DNA from: UBA2336 sp965227265 | GTDB lineage: Bacteria > Bacteroidota > Bacteroidia > Cytophagales > Cyclobacteriaceae | Direction of reading: 5' to 3' | Assembly: GCA_965227265.1 (NCBI GenBank) | Contig: OZ245738.1 | Span: forward strand, 124,001-188,000 | Length of the DNA stretch: 64,000 nt | Shown: positions 1 through 9,044 of the stretch, in pieces | Layout of the letters: every line of letters begins with the position of its first letter | Position numbering within the stretch: position 1 is the stretch's first letter | Notes under the pieces: generated by a model | Databases searched by the model: none | Told to the model about the DNA's origin: nothing | The model's input: only the letters and a program-made list of their open reading frames with translations | Position numbers and translations under genes: made by a program

Positions 1-641
1 GGTTCCACCGATAGATTTTTGATCAGGTAATCCAACAGTACCTCACGACTGTTGTAAACAAATGAGTAATGAATATTACTTTGAAGTTCGGAACCTTCTT
101 TTTTATAAACGATAAGTTCTGAATCACCAACTGGTATGGGTGCATTAAAGTGTCCTTGTATAACGGATCCATCTTTACCGATCCGAAGTTCAATTTCATC
201 AGCACTTTTTTGTTCAATGGAAAAAGCAACATTGTGTAAGCTCGGGCTAAGCTTGGTAAACTTTACTTTGAAAGGAGAGGATTTATAGAGTTCTTCATTC
301 AGGAAGTTTCCAATACTAAAGTAGCTGACCGTAAGATCAATCGAATCAATTACGGTGTTAAGAAACAACTTGGATTGAATAGTTTCAATTTCACCAGAGA
401 TAAGATCAAGGTTTTTGTCCGGGACCATTTCACGAATGCCGAGCTCAGAAGCATTCTGCTTAACATCAAGCTTGATCTCAGATTCCGATTCATACACATC
501 TTTAGTGTAGCGCACATAAAGGATTGATACAGCATTGGCCAGAACAAAAATCAGAACGATCCAGAAAATATTACTCCTGACGATGGTTCGTAACTTACCA
601 AAGTCAATATTCTCCGAAGTATTATTCTTTAATTCTTCCAA
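1..641 (-). CDS. Wzz/GumC/Wzc-like polysaccharide chain-length protein, 3' end outside window
   Basis: About 213 residues are visible; the gene runs off the left edge. A short cytosolic N-terminus is followed by a membrane segment at about residues 24-44 and then a periplasmic region, the layout of the Wzz/GumC/Wzc family. Such inner-membrane proteins control polymer length and export together with a Wza channel. Many carry a C-terminal tyrosine kinase domain, which cannot be judged here. No in-frame ATG precedes the membrane segment. TTG at 641 is the best start, 11 nt after the stop of the Wza-like gene; ATT and ATA codons just upstream are less likely alternatives. It is the last visible gene of a four-gene exopolysaccharide operon. 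Confidence 0.75.
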   Translation of the reverse strand, partial: MEELKNNTSENIDFGKLRTIVRSNIFWIVLIFVLANAVSILYVRYTKDVYESESEIKLDVKQNASELGIREMVPDKNLDLISGEIETIQSKLFLNTVIDSIDLTVSYFSIGNFLNEELYKSSPFKVKFTKLSPSLHNVAFSIEQKSADEIELRIGKDGSVIQGHFNAPIPVGDSELIVYKKEGSELQSNIHYSFVYNSREVLLDYLIKNLSVE

Positions 642-652
642 CGATAGAAATG

Positions 653-1411
653 TTATAATCCAATCAGCACAATTACCAGCGTACTCATGCTTACTGCAAG
701 ACTCAACAATGGGCCATAATCGCGAATTGCTTCGCTTACTGGTCTCCTTACCGGTTCAACATACACAATGTCACCGTGCTGCATAATCATATTGCCTTTT
801 CGATAGCCTTCAATTGTACTGAAATCAACCAGAAAATATTCTTCACCTCTTAATACGCGAATGTTATGAGCTTTACCGGTGTTATCGATTCCTTTGCCAA
901 GCGCAAGAATTTCAACAAGCGTTACGTTTTCATTAACCAACGGAACCACTGCACCACCCGGTGATCCTAATAAAACTACACGTTTATTGGTGTATTGAAG
1001 CGTTACGAAAGCTCCCGTATAAAACTTGGCATATTCTTTTTGAAGTAACTCTTCAGCCTGCCGGATTGTATGGCCTTGCAACTTTATTTCGCCCAACATG
1101 GGAAATTTCGCAAATCCATTTACATCTACTAAGTAGCTTGGATCGGGTTTTAAATTTCCACTTTGAACAGGAAGTTCTTTTAATAACTCAAGATCAGGAT
1201 CGATGATGCGCTCACCTTTATTCGTGTAAACAGCAAGTTTCAAATAATCATTTACCTGAACAACATAATTGCGCTGTGCTTCTTCCGCTTGTTGTTTTAT
1301 TACAGTCTGCTCGGGTATTTTAAACATGATATTCTGCTTGTACGACCCACACGAGGCCGAGATCAGTAAAAGTAGAAGCGAAGAAAGTATTGTGCTGAGA
1401 CGAGCTTTCAA
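653..1411 (-). CDS. Polysaccharide export lipoprotein (Wza family)
   Basis: A 252-residue outer-membrane export protein for capsular or extracellular polysaccharide. It has a lipoprotein signal peptide with lipobox SAS-C (Cys21), a Poly_export-type domain at about residues 48-145, an SLBB-like segment after that, and a hydrophobic C-terminal helix at about 230-250. Wza uses a C-terminal helix to cross the outer membrane, so the same topology is likely here. The gene lies between rfbC and the Wzz/Wzc-like gene with gaps of about 10 nt, which supports a polysaccharide export operon. The family call is firm; the exported polymer is unknown. Confidence 0.88.
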   Translation of the reverse strand: MKARLSTILSSLLLLLISASCGSYKQNIMFKIPEQTVIKQQAEEAQRNYVVQVNDYLKLAVYTNKGERIIDPDLELLKELPVQSGNLKPDPSYLVDVNGFAKFPMLGEIKLQGHTIRQAEELLQKEYAKFYTGAFVTLQYTNKRVVLLGSPGGAVVPLVNENVTLVEILALGKGIDNTGKAHNIRVLRGEEYFLVDFSTIEGYRKGNMIMQHGDIVYVEPVRRPVSEAIRDYGPLLSLAVSMSTLVIVLIGL

Positions 1412-1421
1412 AACAACAGAA

Positions 1422-1976
1422 TTAGACTTGTGAAATTAAGGATTTTCTTAACAACTCTTGGAACGTTGATAGCTTCGTATCCTTATCAGAAAGAATCGGA
1501 TTATCGAAGGGCCATTTGATTTTAAGATCAGGGTCATTCCACAGGATGCCGCTTTCCGCATCGCGGTTGTAGGTGCCTGAGCTTTTGTACAGAAAAAGTG
1601 AATCTTCAAGTGAGGCGAAACCGTGGGCAAAGCCTTCCGGAACCATTAAAAGATTGTGGCGTTCGGAGTCCAAAATGCAGGTATACGATTTACCAAAGGT
1701 TGCAGACCCCTTGCGCAAGTCTACTGCAACATCCATCACCTTGCCTTGCAGAACCGAAACCAGCTTAGCTTGTTGCCAGGGTTCTTGTTGAAAATGCAAT
1801 CCACGGACTACACCCTTTTGTGAGTACGAAACGTTCTCCTGACTGAATTTGTATTGAATGCCGTGCTCGCGAAACAAAGCTTCTTTATAGAACTCCAGGA
1901 ACCAACCCCGGTTGTCATGATAAACCTGTGGGATAATTTCCAATAATCCCGCTATTCCGGTCTGAATAATCTGCAT
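1422..1976 (-). CDS. rfbC: dTDP-4-dehydrorhamnose 3,5-epimerase
   Basis: A 184-residue cupin epimerase of normal RmlC/RfbC length. In this family the enzyme epimerises C3 and C5 of dTDP-4-keto-6-deoxyglucose on the way to dTDP-L-rhamnose. Visible signatures are RGLHFQ at 59-64, where His61 matches the catalytic base, the VPEGFAHGF strand at 112-120, and Tyr130 in the position of the catalytic tyrosine. It sits 10 nt from its neighbours in the exopolysaccharide operon, so it probably supplies a deoxysugar precursor for that polymer. The other rhamnose genes (rfbA, rfbB, rfbD) are not in this window. Confidence 0.93.
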   Translation of the reverse strand: MQIIQTGIAGLLEIIPQVYHDNRGWFLEFYKEALFREHGIQYKFSQENVSYSQKGVVRGLHFQQEPWQQAKLVSVLQGKVMDVAVDLRKGSATFGKSYTCILDSERHNLLMVPEGFAHGFASLEDSLFLYKSSGTYNRDAESGILWNDPDLKIKWPFDNPILSDKDTKLSTFQELLRKSLISQV

Positions 1977-1986
1977 GAATAATCTA

Positions 1987-3093
1987 CTAAGACTTTAGTG
2001 TCGTAAGGGCGTTAAGATACTTATCAATAACGATTGATTCGTCAAATTCCGCCTCCATTTTCCTGCGACCATTAAGTCCCATGTTCTTCAACGTCTCGTC
2101 ATCATAATTGGCCATGCTTCGCATCTTGGCCGCCAGATCATCGGAATCTTTAATGTTGCAAAGCAAGCCATTGATTTTGTCCTCTACAACCTGATTACAA
2201 CCGGGAACATTGGTAGCCACGATAGGCTTGGACGAACTGGCTGCTTCCAGAAGTGTACGCGGTGTTCCTTCACGATAAGATGGCAATACAACACAATCCG
2301 CTAACTCAATGAAATGCCGGACATCTTTCGTAGTTCCGAGGTACTCAATAATACCTGAATTGATCCATTCCTGAATTACTTCACGTTTGATTCCGCGTCT
2401 GTGTTCAGGATCAATAGCGCCCAACACCTGGAAGCGCGCATCAAGCCCTTCGGCCTTGAGCTTTTTGACAGCATCAATGTATTCAAGAATACCTTTATCA
2501 GTTATTAACCGCGAAATGAGCAGGAACGTAAACTTTTCGTTCCGCTGAAATGAAACCGGTTTGAACTTGCTAAGGTCAATACCAGAGCCAGGCAACAAGT
2601 CAACTGTGTTGGTTGGTACAAGCTTTTTGTCAAGGAATAGTTTTAGGTCATCCGGATTCTGGAAGAACACTTTCTTTGGGAATTTAAAGCTGATCCGGTA
2701 AAGGAACATCGCCACAGACGAAAGCAGATCGTCCTTCAGAAACACAGTTCCCAGTCCACATACATTATTAACTACCGGAATCTTTAAGAAAGATGCCGCC
2801 AGTGAGCCGTAAACATTGGGCTTAATGGTATAGTGGAGAATAACATCTGGTCTCACCTTTTTATAGATGGAATAGAGCTCGAAGATCAACGCCAGATCTT
2901 TTACGGGATTTGCCCCGCGGCTATCCATTTTCACAGCATGATGAATGCAACCAGCCTCCGTTAAATAATGTGTATAATCGTCTTTTGGGGCAATCGTGTG
3001 GATTTCATGTCCCTCAGCCTGTAGCGAGCGGACAAGATTCATCCTGAAATTGTAAATATTCCAGGAAGTATTGAGCACAATGGCGACTTTCAT
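1987..3093 (-). CDS. Glycosyltransferase family 4 (GT-B fold)
   Basis: A 368-residue GT-B glycosyltransferase, probably cytosolic or membrane-associated. The N-terminal acceptor half starts with a Rossmann-like strand, and the C-terminal half carries the donor-binding E-x7-E motif (Glu275 to Glu283, in REGTPRTLLEA). Retaining GT4 enzymes transfer a sugar from a nucleotide donor; here the likely acceptor is an undecaprenyl-linked exopolysaccharide intermediate. It appears to be the first gene of the operon that continues to rfbC and the export genes, with an upstream gap shared with the divergent hflX. Donor and acceptor cannot be read from sequence. Confidence 0.85.
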   Translation of the reverse strand: MKVAIVLNTSWNIYNFRMNLVRSLQAEGHEIHTIAPKDDYTHYLTEAGCIHHAVKMDSRGANPVKDLALIFELYSIYKKVRPDVILHYTIKPNVYGSLAASFLKIPVVNNVCGLGTVFLKDDLLSSVAMFLYRISFKFPKKVFFQNPDDLKLFLDKKLVPTNTVDLLPGSGIDLSKFKPVSFQRNEKFTFLLISRLITDKGILEYIDAVKKLKAEGLDARFQVLGAIDPEHRRGIKREVIQEWINSGIIEYLGTTKDVRHFIELADCVVLPSYREGTPRTLLEAASSSKPIVATNVPGCNQVVEDKINGLLCNIKDSDDLAAKMRSMANYDDETLKNMGLNGRRKMEAEFDESIVIDKYLNALTTLKS

Positions 3094-3237
3094 GAACTGA
3101 TAGCTAAAACCCTTCTAACTGTTCAAATGTGGGGATTTTTGACAGTTGATGTAAGATTCAATCAACAAAAGTAGAAAAAAGTAACCGCTCAGTGAAACGA
3201 GTAGAATTTAAGCATTAAAATTGCGCCCCCTTTAGAA

Positions 3238-4452
3238 ATGAAACAGCAGGATACAGCAATTTTAGTAGCAGTCGGCACCAGTAAGGAAGACGATTTAATC
3301 AACGAACACCTCGATGAATTGGCCTTTTTGGCCGAAACGGCCGGTATTCAAACCATAAAGCGGATGGTTCAGCACCTTCCAACCCCCGATTCGCGCACTT
3401 TCATAGGAAAAGGTAAGCTTTCGGAACTTAAAGAGTATGTTAATGCCCGACAGGTAAAGCGCGTGATTTTTGACGATGATTTGACACCTTCACAGCTCAG
3501 AAACCTTGAACGGGAGCTAAATCCTAAAGGTGAAGAGGCCACGGTTAAAGTATATGATCGGAGCTTACTCATCCTAGACATCTTCTTATATAGAGCGCAG
3601 ACTGCCCAGGCCCGCATTCAGGTAGAGCTAGCGCGAAATAAATATTTGTTGCCGCGCCTTACCCGGCTATGGACTCACCTTGAACGTCAGCGAGGCGGGA
3701 CGGGAACCCGGGGTGGTTCCGGTGAGCGTGAAATTGAAACGGACAGGCGGAATATCCAGACTCAAATTACAGTTCTTGAGGATCGGCTTGAGAAAATTGA
3801 GAAGCAGAAAGCAACTCAGCGTAAGTCAAGAGGTAATGTAGTAAGAGCGGCTCTTGTGGGATATACCAACGTTGGCAAGTCAACGCTGATGAATTTGTTA
3901 TCAGGATCTGGTGTGTTGGCAGAGAACAAGTTGTTTGCTACAGTTGATTCTACCGTTCGAAAAGTTGTGTTAGGCACAATACCATTTCTATTATCGGATA
4001 CAGTAGGGTTTATTCGAAAACTGCCACATCATTTGATTGAATCTTTTAAGTCAACGTTGGATGAAGTAAGGGAAGCCGATATTCTGATTCACGTAGTAGA
4101 TGCGGCCCATCCTTTTCACGATAATCAGATCCAGGTAGTGAGCAATACATTAGCTGAGCTTGGAGCTGGTAACATTCCGACCATTCTTGTTTTGAATAAG
4201 ATTGATCAGCTAAAAGCAAAAGCAACCGAAGAAGAGCCGGTTAACCTGGAGGCTATACAAGCATATTATAAACAGGAAGGCTATGAGCATGTGGTGTTTG
4301 TGTCGGCTGTAACCGGTGAGAATATTGATCAGCTTAAAGCCGTTATGCTGGAGCATGTTAAGAAACGCCACCTTCAAATCTATCCGAATTACATGAAGAC
4401 CGGCTATGATTACACGCAGGATTATTCTGAGCAGACAAAAGAGGAGGAATAG
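3238..4452 (+). CDS. hflX: Ribosome-associated GTPase HflX
   Basis: A 404-residue GTPase of the HflX family. In bacteria HflX binds the 50S subunit and rescues or splits stalled ribosomes under stress. The N-terminal HflX domain (about 1-195) is followed by a glycine- and arginine-rich stretch and a coiled linker. The G domain shows G1 at 208-216 (GYTNVGKST), G3 DTVGF from Asp254, and G4 NKID at 320-323. Length is usual for Bacteroidota HflX. It is divergent from the exopolysaccharide operon and stands just before tRNA-Arg. Confidence 0.95.
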   Translation: MKQQDTAILVAVGTSKEDDLINEHLDELAFLAETAGIQTIKRMVQHLPTPDSRTFIGKGKLSELKEYVNARQVKRVIFDDDLTPSQLRNLERELNPKGEEATVKVYDRSLLILDIFLYRAQTAQARIQVELARNKYLLPRLTRLWTHLERQRGGTGTRGGSGEREIETDRRNIQTQITVLEDRLEKIEKQKATQRKSRGNVVRAALVGYTNVGKSTLMNLLSGSGVLAENKLFATVDSTVRKVVLGTIPFLLSDTVGFIRKLPHHLIESFKSTLDEVREADILIHVVDAAHPFHDNQIQVVSNTLAELGAGNIPTILVLNKIDQLKAKATEEEPVNLEAIQAYYKQEGYEHVVFVSAVTGENIDQLKAVMLEHVKKRHLQIYPNYMKTGYDYTQDYSEQTKEEE

Positions 4453-4458
4453 TTTTTA

Positions 4459-4466
4459 TATTTTTG
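4459..4466 (+). promoter_or_regulatory. Possible Bacteroidota -7 element ahead of tRNA-Arg
   Basis: TATTTTTG fits the Bacteroidota -7 consensus TAnnTTTG and lies about 38 nt before the tRNA. No convincing -33 TTG is visible at the usual distance, so the call is weak. Confidence 0.3.
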
Positions 4467-4504
4467 TGAGCTTAGCGCTGGTAAATGTTTAAATAAGCAC
4501 TTTG

Positions 4505-4576
4505 GGTCCCGTAGTTCAATGGATAGAATAGAAGTTTCCTAAACTTTTGATGCAGGTTCGATTCCTGTCGGGACTA
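4505..4576 (+). tRNA. tRNA-Arg (anticodon CCT)
   Basis: The cloverleaf folds by eye. The acceptor pairs 4505-4511 with 4569-4575, including one G-U pair. The D stem is GTTC/GAAT. The anticodon stem is GAAGT/ACTTT with loop TTCCTAA, so the anticodon is CCT and reads AGG. The T stem is GCAGG/CCTGT with loop TTCGATT. The discriminator base is A and CCA is not encoded. A 7-bp inverted repeat (4574-4580 with 4584-4590) overlaps the 3' end and may help termination. Confidence 0.95.
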
Positions 4577-4611
4577 CTTATTTTAAGTAGCATATTAAAT
4601 ATCGCTATACC

Positions 4612-5571
4612 TTATTTCTTTAGTGCAACATCAAGTTCCAGTTCAATTTGAAAAATTTCAACATTGCCATCTTTCGAACGTGTGCAGATAATTTTCTTGC
4701 CATCGGGAGACCATTGCGGCTTAGCAAAGAAAGCTTCCTGCGAATCAAATTCCGTTAATCGCTTCAAACCCGTTCCATCCGGATGGATCAAATAGATTTG
4801 CCAGTTGCCGAAACGTTCGCGATCAGAAGCAAATGCAATTACTTTTCCATCGGGCGACCAGGCACCCCATCCATCATGATCGGGATATTTCGAAAGATTG
4901 ACAGCATTTTTACCATCGCGATCTGCAATGAATACTTCTGAATTCGATTTGTAATTACTCATATCCGATGGAATTATTCTGCGAAAGGTTATTCTCTTTC
5001 CATCTGGAGAAATGTCAGGATATGTATCCCACCGGGGAGATTCTGTTATCTGCTTAATATTTTTTCCATCCAGGTCCATTTCAAAAAGATCATGCCTGGA
5101 ATTTTTTCCAAAAGGGTTCAGCTTTGCACTGTCGGGATGCATGTTTCGGTTACTGTGAAAGATGATGCGCTTTCCGTCTGGTGAAAAGTTAGGGTGCCCA
5201 TCATGCGCAGGATGATTCGTTACGTTCCGTTGATTCTTGCCATCAGCATCCATCAGGTATACTTCTACGTTTCCTTTCCGTTCTGAACAAAAAAGAATAG
5301 TTTTTCCATCCGGTGACCAGATTGGGGTTTCGTTCATTTCTTTATCAAATGTTAAACGCTTGACATCTGTGCCATCTGCTTTCATGGTGTAGATTTCAGA
5401 CCTGTCGTCATTCCTGTTCGATTGAAACACAATTTGAGTTCCGTCAGGCGACCAATAAGGGTAGCTGGTTTCGATGTTGGTGATCTTTTCAACGGATTTG
5501 GCTTTCCATTGAGCGTACACTGTTAAGGTCTCGCATGAGAGGATGATTAATAGTAGGGTAATTCTTATCAT
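4612..5571 (-). CDS. TolB-like PD40 beta-propeller protein
   Basis: A secreted or periplasmic beta-propeller built from repeated WSPDGK/ISPDGKRI-type PD40 blades, at least six along the chain. The N-terminus is a Sec signal peptide ending near TVYAQ. I chose the ATG at 5571, which puts the signal peptide at the N-terminus; a longer reading from 5601 adds ten residues with no signal character. TolB-like propellers bind proteins or polymers, but no enzymatic partner domain is present, so the role is unknown. The gene is monocistronic and follows tRNA-Arg on the opposite strand. Confidence 0.82.
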   Translation of the reverse strand: MIRITLLLIILSCETLTVYAQWKAKSVEKITNIETSYPYWSPDGTQIVFQSNRNDDRSEIYTMKADGTDVKRLTFDKEMNETPIWSPDGKTILFCSERKGNVEVYLMDADGKNQRNVTNHPAHDGHPNFSPDGKRIIFHSNRNMHPDSAKLNPFGKNSRHDLFEMDLDGKNIKQITESPRWDTYPDISPDGKRITFRRIIPSDMSNYKSNSEVFIADRDGKNAVNLSKYPDHDGWGAWSPDGKVIAFASDRERFGNWQIYLIHPDGTGLKRLTEFDSQEAFFAKPQWSPDGKKIICTRSKDGNVEIFQIELELDVALKK

Positions 5572-5677
5572 AATGGGTTTTTCCACAAATGAACGGAGCA
5601 ACTTATCCTAGAAATGCTTTTTCCGGATGGATTGCGTTACAAATGATCCATTGTAACCGCTTCGCTAATCTTTTTGA

Positions 5678-6766
5678 TCAGATTGGAGTATTCTGGCGAT
5701 TTCTGAATTCGGAAGGACTTATACCTGTGTGTTTCTTGAAGACGCGGGTAAGATTGGTTCTGCTTTGAAATCCGGAGAGATTAGCAATTCCATCCATGTC
5801 GTAAACTTCATACTTGGGGTCAAGCAAAATCCGCTTGGATTCCTTTATGCGGTACTCATTGATTAAATCCGTGAAGCTTTTCCCATAGTACTGATTGATC
5901 AGTTCAGAAAGCTTTTGTGGGTTTAAGCCCAGGGTTTTTGCCATATCCGCTAGCTTCAATTTCGAATTGAGAAACCATTTATCAGTTTCTACATATCTCG
6001 AAAGACGCGTGATTACGTCTTCATTATACTCCATCGCCCTTTTAGAAGAGCCATGCTTATCGGCAAGGTTGGTTTGGTAGATCATGCCAAACGCGATTAA
6101 ATGAATGAAGAACGTTATCGACAGATTAATGATGTCGCGGTATAATACCGTTTTAACAGGAGTAAAAATGTAAAGGAGACAGACAATTGCAGAAAGTAAG
6201 GCAATAACGGCTAATCCTAGTTGGAGTGTTTGAATCCATTTTCTCCAATGATGGAAGTGTTTATAGGTTGCCGGACTCAAGACGGAAAAATAACGGTACG
6301 TTAGAACAAGGTACCCGGTTAAATGGATGATAAGCAAGCCATAGGCTATGGAACGGCCTAACGGCAGCTCCATGTTATCGGGGTCGGCATTCGAGATATA
6401 CAATAGCTTAGTCTCACCACTTTTTATATAGAACGGAACAATAAAAAGCGCAGCAACAATCCCTGGCAGGAAATGCAGCGCGATAGCTTTTTGTCTTGAT
6501 AGTTCTCCAAAAACAGATTTGGTATACAAATAATAACACGGTCCCAATAAAAAGAGCAGCGGCATGGTAATACCCAAGAGGTGCGGAGCAAGAGTAATTT
6601 GATTCGACCTCCACAGAAAGCTTACCAGGCTTGAAAAAGTGAGAATGGCAATGAGAATGGCAAGAAAGCGATGTCGTTGAAATTTTTTTAAAAATAAAAT
6701 AACAGTAAGTGCTGTTCCCTGAACGATGCCGATGAAAAGGAATAAGTCATACAGGCCTAAGTTCAT
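5678..6766 (-). CDS. Membrane-anchored AraC-family transcriptional regulator
   Basis: A 362-residue protein with about seven hydrophobic segments in the first 225 residues and a C-terminal AraC-type double helix-turn-helix (about 265-357, ending KHTGISPSEFRN). This layout of a membrane sensor joined directly to an AraC DNA-binding domain is common in Bacteroidota. The ligand is unknown. It diverges from the SET/ATP-grasp operon across a 556-bp AT-rich gap with repeated TTGATCA motifs. It is therefore a candidate regulator of that operon, but this is inference from position. Confidence 0.85.
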   Translation of the reverse strand: MNLGLYDLFLFIGIVQGTALTVILFLKKFQRHRFLAILIAILTFSSLVSFLWRSNQITLAPHLLGITMPLLFLLGPCYYLYTKSVFGELSRQKAIALHFLPGIVAALFIVPFYIKSGETKLLYISNADPDNMELPLGRSIAYGLLIIHLTGYLVLTYRYFSVLSPATYKHFHHWRKWIQTLQLGLAVIALLSAIVCLLYIFTPVKTVLYRDIINLSITFFIHLIAFGMIYQTNLADKHGSSKRAMEYNEDVITRLSRYVETDKWFLNSKLKLADMAKTLGLNPQKLSELINQYYGKSFTDLINEYRIKESKRILLDPKYEVYDMDGIANLSGFQSRTNLTRVFKKHTGISPSEFRNRQNTPI

Positions 6767-7322
6767 GTTTGTTTATACGATTTAGTATAAAGATTTGTTC
6801 TGCTTATAGAAAAACCTCTTTTTTCCCTTGAAACTAGACTATTTACATAAGAGTAGGCATTCCGATCGTAATATTTCCAGTAGCTTGAGGGTAGATCAGT
6901 TAATGAATGCTTTATATTTTATAAGCTATCGTAGACTACACTTAAAGTAGATCAATATTGTTCTATACCTATTATATATAGAGTAAGGTCAGCTCTTACA
7001 GGTTATGGCTTACAATGTTGATCAATTAGTCATCGTTGATCATCAACATCTCCTCGTATCAATCACTTATCATCATAAAAGTTATATCAAGTGTAACTTT
7101 AACTATAGCGTGTTCATAGTTTATCATGTTTATATGTGATTAATTAATGTAAGTTGTTGATCATTTGATAATTCACGCTTCATAATTTGGATAAACACAT
7201 GCTATCGACTTACATTTATAGTATAGACCACTACTTCAACTGAAAGTTTATCTTAAAGCGGAAAGAATGTCTATGAAATTTTTCTTACTAGTTGTTATAA
7301 GTTCACTCAACCACTACAATCA
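6767..7322. other. AT-rich divergent intergenic region with repeated TTGATCA motifs
   Basis: This 556-bp stretch separates the divergent AraC-type gene and the SET gene, and holds no credible ORF. It is visibly richer in A and T than its surroundings. TTGATCA occurs near 7020, within the palindrome at 7035-7047 and near 7158; the related TAGATCA occurs near 6890 and 6949. It probably holds two promoters and operator sites. I did not find a clear TAnnTTTG promoter or a convincing RNA structure. Confidence 0.5.
7035..7047. promoter_or_regulatory. Palindrome GTTGATCATCAAC, candidate operator
   Basis: GTTGAT-C-ATCAAC is a perfect 6+1+6 palindrome in the gap between the AraC-type gene and the SET operon, with related TTGATCA sites on both sides. 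The binding protein is unknown. Confidence 0.35.
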
Positions 7323-7859
7323 ATGAGCTTTCAAACAAGTAAGGGCAACGCTCCTGCCCGAAAAACTGTGGAATCCAACCATTCCAATGTGATTACTGCT
7401 GTTGTTCCCACCGAAATTGCTGAAGTACGCACCGACATCCTGGCTAATAACCGTTCGTTGTTCTCGCGTAGAGACTTTGCAGCCGGTGAAATCATCTCTG
7501 AGTTTGGCTGGCGAGCTATGTATTCTGCGCCAAGCTATCTAACCGTTCAGTTAAGCGAAACTGAACACGTTGAGCTCTTTCCGGAATACCTTGAATGCAT
7601 TAACCATAGCTGCGAGCCTAACTGCTTCTTCGATACCAGCAGTCTTCAGTTGGTGGCGCTCCGACCAATTAAGGTTGGTGATGAGCTTGGATTCTTCTAC
7701 CCATCAGCAGAATGGGATATGGATCAATCATTCGAGTGTAACTGCGGAACGAAAAGCTGTGTTGGTACAATAAAGGGTGCTAAATACCTTACCGATGCGC
7801 AGCTTAGAAAATACCGGTTCACTGATTTCATACAACAGAAACTAGCTGCAAGAAGCTGA
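7323..7859 (+). CDS. SET-domain protein with post-SET cysteines
   Basis: A 178-residue protein that is almost entirely a SET domain. SET domains are SAM-dependent lysine methyltransferases, best known from eukaryotes but also found in bacteria. The pseudoknot motif NHSCEPN is at 94-100, a glycine- and tyrosine-containing strand (DELGFFY) follows at about 120-126, and a post-SET C-x-C-x4-C zinc motif uses Cys139, Cys141 and Cys146. The N-terminal 35 residues are low in structure. It starts an operon with two ATP-grasp genes; only one nucleotide separates its stop from the next ATG. The substrate is unknown: it could be a lysine on a partner protein or a small amine or peptide made by the ligases. 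Confidence 0.85.
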   Translation: MSFQTSKGNAPARKTVESNHSNVITAVVPTEIAEVRTDILANNRSLFSRRDFAAGEIISEFGWRAMYSAPSYLTVQLSETEHVELFPEYLECINHSCEPNCFFDTSSLQLVALRPIKVGDELGFFYPSAEWDMDQSFECNCGTKSCVGTIKGAKYLTDAQLRKYRFTDFIQQKLAARS

Positions 7860-7860
7860 T

Positions 7861-9030
7861 ATGAATAAGGTTCAGGCTGATCTGAACGTGGCTGTTGCCC
7901 CGGTTCAGCGCTCAAGCCGCAAAAAACAGACGGGCTTTCTCGTAAACAAGGATCAATACCTCGTATGGATACTTGCTCCCTTTTTGGAAACGGAAGATCC
8001 GAATCTCAAATTCTATTACGATTACTCACAGAGCATTGCCGAATACACCAAAGTATTCGGTGAGCTCGGCTGCGAATGGAAATGGCAGAATGTTACAATC
8101 AAGGACATTGAAAGCTCCATCCTTCGCATTAAAAACTACCCAACTACCAAGAAGACTCTTGTTATCAACCTGTGTGATGGCGATGAGTCTAACGCGGTCC
8201 CGGGCTTGTCTGTAATTGCTGAGTTGGAAAAGCATAACCTGATCTACACCGGATCAGATGATTTCTTCTACGACATCACAACATCTAAGATTCCGATGAA
8301 ACGGGCTTTTGATGCCCGTAAGGTGCCGACTGCTAAATGGAAAGTGATTGAAGCCGGTGAAACCGAATTCAAATCGATTTTTAAAGAAGTTGGGAAGACA
8401 TTGATTGTTAAGCCAGCCGTTTCTGCCGGTAGCATGGGCTTGTCGGTAAAGAACGTGGTAAGCACTGAAGAAGAGTTTACAACGATCGTAAATGAGATGC
8501 GTAACGGCTACCGTGGCTGGAAGCTAGACACAGGCGGAATCTTCGTAGAAGAGTTCGTAAACGGTCGTGAGTTCACAACGTTGGTTGTTGGTTCATCAAC
8601 CAAGCCTAAATCAGTTCATTGCTATACGCCAATTGAGCGCGTATTTCATGAATCGCTTCCTGAGAAAGAACAATTCCTGTCGTTCGACAGACTTTGGGAG
8701 ACCTACGACAATGAAAAACCCATGCCTGAGCAAGGCAATCTTTATAACTATAAGAAAGCCGATGACGAATTGATTCCATTATTGGAAGAGATCAGCATCA
8801 AGGCATTTAAAGCCGTTGGAGGAATGGGCTATGGCCGTCTGGATATCCGTATGGATAAAGAGACAGGTAAGCTCTATGTTCTTGAAATCAACGCGCAGTG
8901 TGGCTTAAGCGAAGATGAAGATTATACCTCGATTGGAGCTATCCTGCGTTTCGATGAGAAATCTTTCACCTATTTAATACTGGAAATATTGGAAGATGCC
9001 GTGATGCGTCACCAGTCTAAACATCAATGA
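7861..9030 (+). CDS. ATP-grasp ligase, D-Ala-D-Ala ligase-like
   Basis: A 389-residue ATP-grasp protein. The pre-ATP-grasp part carries an INLCDGDE segment and a YTGSDD motif like the NLLHG and YTGS motifs of Ddl. The ATP-binding lysine is Lys184 (IVKPA), with a glycine-serine loop after it (SAGSMG). The metal-binding E-x-N is Glu342-Asn344 in EINAQCG, where Ddl usually has EVNT-PG. The family couples ATP hydrolysis to amide or peptide bond formation through an acyl phosphate. The altered motif around EIN and the SET neighbours argue against cell-wall D-Ala-D-Ala synthesis. Substrates cannot be inferred. Confidence 0.85.
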   Translation: MNKVQADLNVAVAPVQRSSRKKQTGFLVNKDQYLVWILAPFLETEDPNLKFYYDYSQSIAEYTKVFGELGCEWKWQNVTIKDIESSILRIKNYPTTKKTLVINLCDGDESNAVPGLSVIAELEKHNLIYTGSDDFFYDITTSKIPMKRAFDARKVPTAKWKVIEAGETEFKSIFKEVGKTLIVKPAVSAGSMGLSVKNVVSTEEEFTTIVNEMRNGYRGWKLDTGGIFVEEFVNGREFTTLVVGSSTKPKSVHCYTPIERVFHESLPEKEQFLSFDRLWETYDNEKPMPEQGNLYNYKKADDELIPLLEEISIKAFKAVGGMGYGRLDIRMDKETGKLYVLEINAQCGLSEDEDYTSIGAILRFDEKSFTYLILEILEDAVMRHQSKHQ

Positions 9031-9044
9031 CCAATTTGTGAACT

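Noticed and set aside
4574..4590. Terminator after tRNA-Arg as a separate feature
   Set aside because: The 7-bp AT-rich stem overlaps the acceptor end and lacks a T run; noted only in the tRNA entry.
7861..9030. Calling the gene ddl (D-alanine-D-alanine ligase)
   Set aside because: The E-x-N loop differs from Ddl, and the neighbours are SET proteins and not cell-wall genes.
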